Notes under the pieces: model-generated
What the model was told of the DNA's origin: nothing
What the model saw: only the letters and a program-made list of their open reading frames with translations
Databases searched by the model: none
DNA from: Massilia sp. ST3
Lineage (GTDB): Bacteria; Pseudomonadota; Gammaproteobacteria; Burkholderiales; Burkholderiaceae_D
DNA: 64,000 nt
Assembly: GCF_018119405.1 (NCBI RefSeq)
Contig: NZ_JAGPWC010000020.1
Coordinates: 1-64,000, forward strand
Reading direction: 5' to 3'
Position numbers and translations under genes: made by a program
Shown here: one piece after another, positions 63,680 through 64,000 of the stretch
How the letters are laid out: every line of letters starts with the position of its first letter
How positions within the stretch are numbered: position 1 is the first letter of the stretch

Positions 63680-63699
63680 GCGGCATTGCGCAATGCCGC
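63680..63699. repeat. 20-bp perfect palindrome after the DUF1800-like gene
   Basis: GCGGCATTGCGCAATGCCGC is a perfect self-complement 12 bp after the stop codon. It could form a transcript-end hairpin, but no T run follows. Confidence 0.5.
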
Positions 63700-63833
63700 A
63701 TTAGCGACAAGAACGGTCTGATTGGAAACGTTTCTCTTCACAATGGCGCACCGTAGTTCTACGGTATTGCAGTGCACAATAAATTGGATTATATTGAAAC
63801 CGTCTCCTCCAGTTTTCTCCGAAAATTGGATTC

Positions 63834-63850
63834 CCGCCCGCCAACCCTAC
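63834..63850. repeat. Right-end fragment of the 110-bp GTAGGG element
   Basis: Only the right terminus (CCCGCCAACCCTAC-like) is present, with no matching left end in the previous 110 bp. The stop codon of the terminal minus-strand gene lies inside it. Confidence 0.55.
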
Positions 63851-64000
63851 GCGTCCTCGCCCTGGAACGCCTTCTCGCGCCAGGTCAGCACCAGCGTATC
63901 CCGATGCCCATGCTCCCCCAGCGGCTGGATCGGCGTCGATTCATGGATCACGGCCGCGTCGTCCAGCAGCAGCAGGGTCCAGGGCTCCAGCATCGTGAAG
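63847..64000 (-). CDS. C-terminus of a probable 2OG-Fe dioxygenase-family protein
   Basis: Only the last 50 residues or so are in the window. They read TLLLLDDAAVIHESTPIQPL, then GHRDTLVLTW. A late beta-strand with Asp-Asp, then His, then Thr-Pro-Ile and an His-Arg-Asp segment is the pattern of the 2OG-Fe dioxygenase family related to isoleucine hydroxylase (PF10014). The iron/2-oxoglutarate residues would be the His and Arg here. The call is tentative because most of the protein is missing. Confidence 0.5.
   Translation of the reverse strand, partial: FTMLEPWTLLLLDDAAVIHESTPIQPLGEHGHRDTLVLTWREKAFQGEDA

Overview
The window is a GC-rich, densely coding chromosome segment. Gene content and order (purD-hemF-nadD-rsfS-rlmH-maf-rng, a heterodimer-type NAD formate dehydrogenase, DUF4214 surface proteins, LPS genes) fit a betaproteobacterium of the Oxalobacteraceae, most like the Massilia/Telluria group. 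The assignment is by recognition; no database search was run. There are no transposases, prophage genes or CRISPR arrays. Only one RNA gene was found, tRNA-Thr(CGT).

Layout. 1-2283: O-antigen-type ABC exporter (wzm-wzt) followed by a truncated DUF4214 gene. 2467-4845: Crp-type regulator, VanZ-like protein, acyltransferase 3. 4830-9491: a TPR/beta-barrel outer membrane protein and a CHASE2 class III nucleotide cyclase on the minus strand, diverging from a FecR-domain protein. 9971-17596: a very acidic, cysteine-free DUF4214 protein, a complete type I secretion system (ABC, HlyD, TolC) and a second, small DUF4214 protein. 17772-22401: trhO and dnaE. 22548-27812: two PepSY membrane proteins with a GT2 glycosyltransferase, diverging from an O-antigen ligase and msbA. 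27926-30190: a glycoside hydrolase 1/RmlD-like fusion. 30427-38315: a formate dehydrogenase with FdhD and a tungstate importer (Tup). 38419-46190: DUF1622 protein, then the rng/maf/rlmH/rsfS/nadD/hemF/purD/yebC housekeeping block. 46295-54514: assorted metabolism (DUF2182, EamA, mgsA, quinone oxidoreductase, DUF4136 lipoprotein, pepN, fbp). 54593-64000: tRNA-Thr, a YdeI-like protein, a DUF2325 protein with a Fur-like box, a Ser/Gly-rich DUF883-like protein, an RND efflux pair, a short DUF1800 protein and the end of a probable 2OG-Fe dioxygenase.

The most interesting system is at 2.5-17.6 kb. Three near-perfect Crp operators (TGTGA-N6-TCACA/G) lie upstream of the FecR gene, the large DUF4214 gene and the type I secretion operon. 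The same stretch encodes a Crp-family regulator that keeps the TGTGA-reading helix (Arg-Glu-x3-Arg) and a membrane CHASE2 cyclase that could make its ligand. This suggests a self-contained cAMP-controlled circuit for making and exporting an abundant, S-layer-like surface protein. It is an inference from sequence and context.

The formate dehydrogenase locus also forms a clear unit: a fused NuoE/NuoF-type beta subunit, a Cys-type alpha subunit, FdhD and TupBCA, which suggests a tungsten enzyme. Two dispersed repeat families are visible. One is a 110-bp element with GTAGGG/CCCTAC ends (three full copies and one right-end fragment). The other is a REP-like hairpin built on AACTTGGGTTCCGGC, found singly and as inverted pairs between genes.
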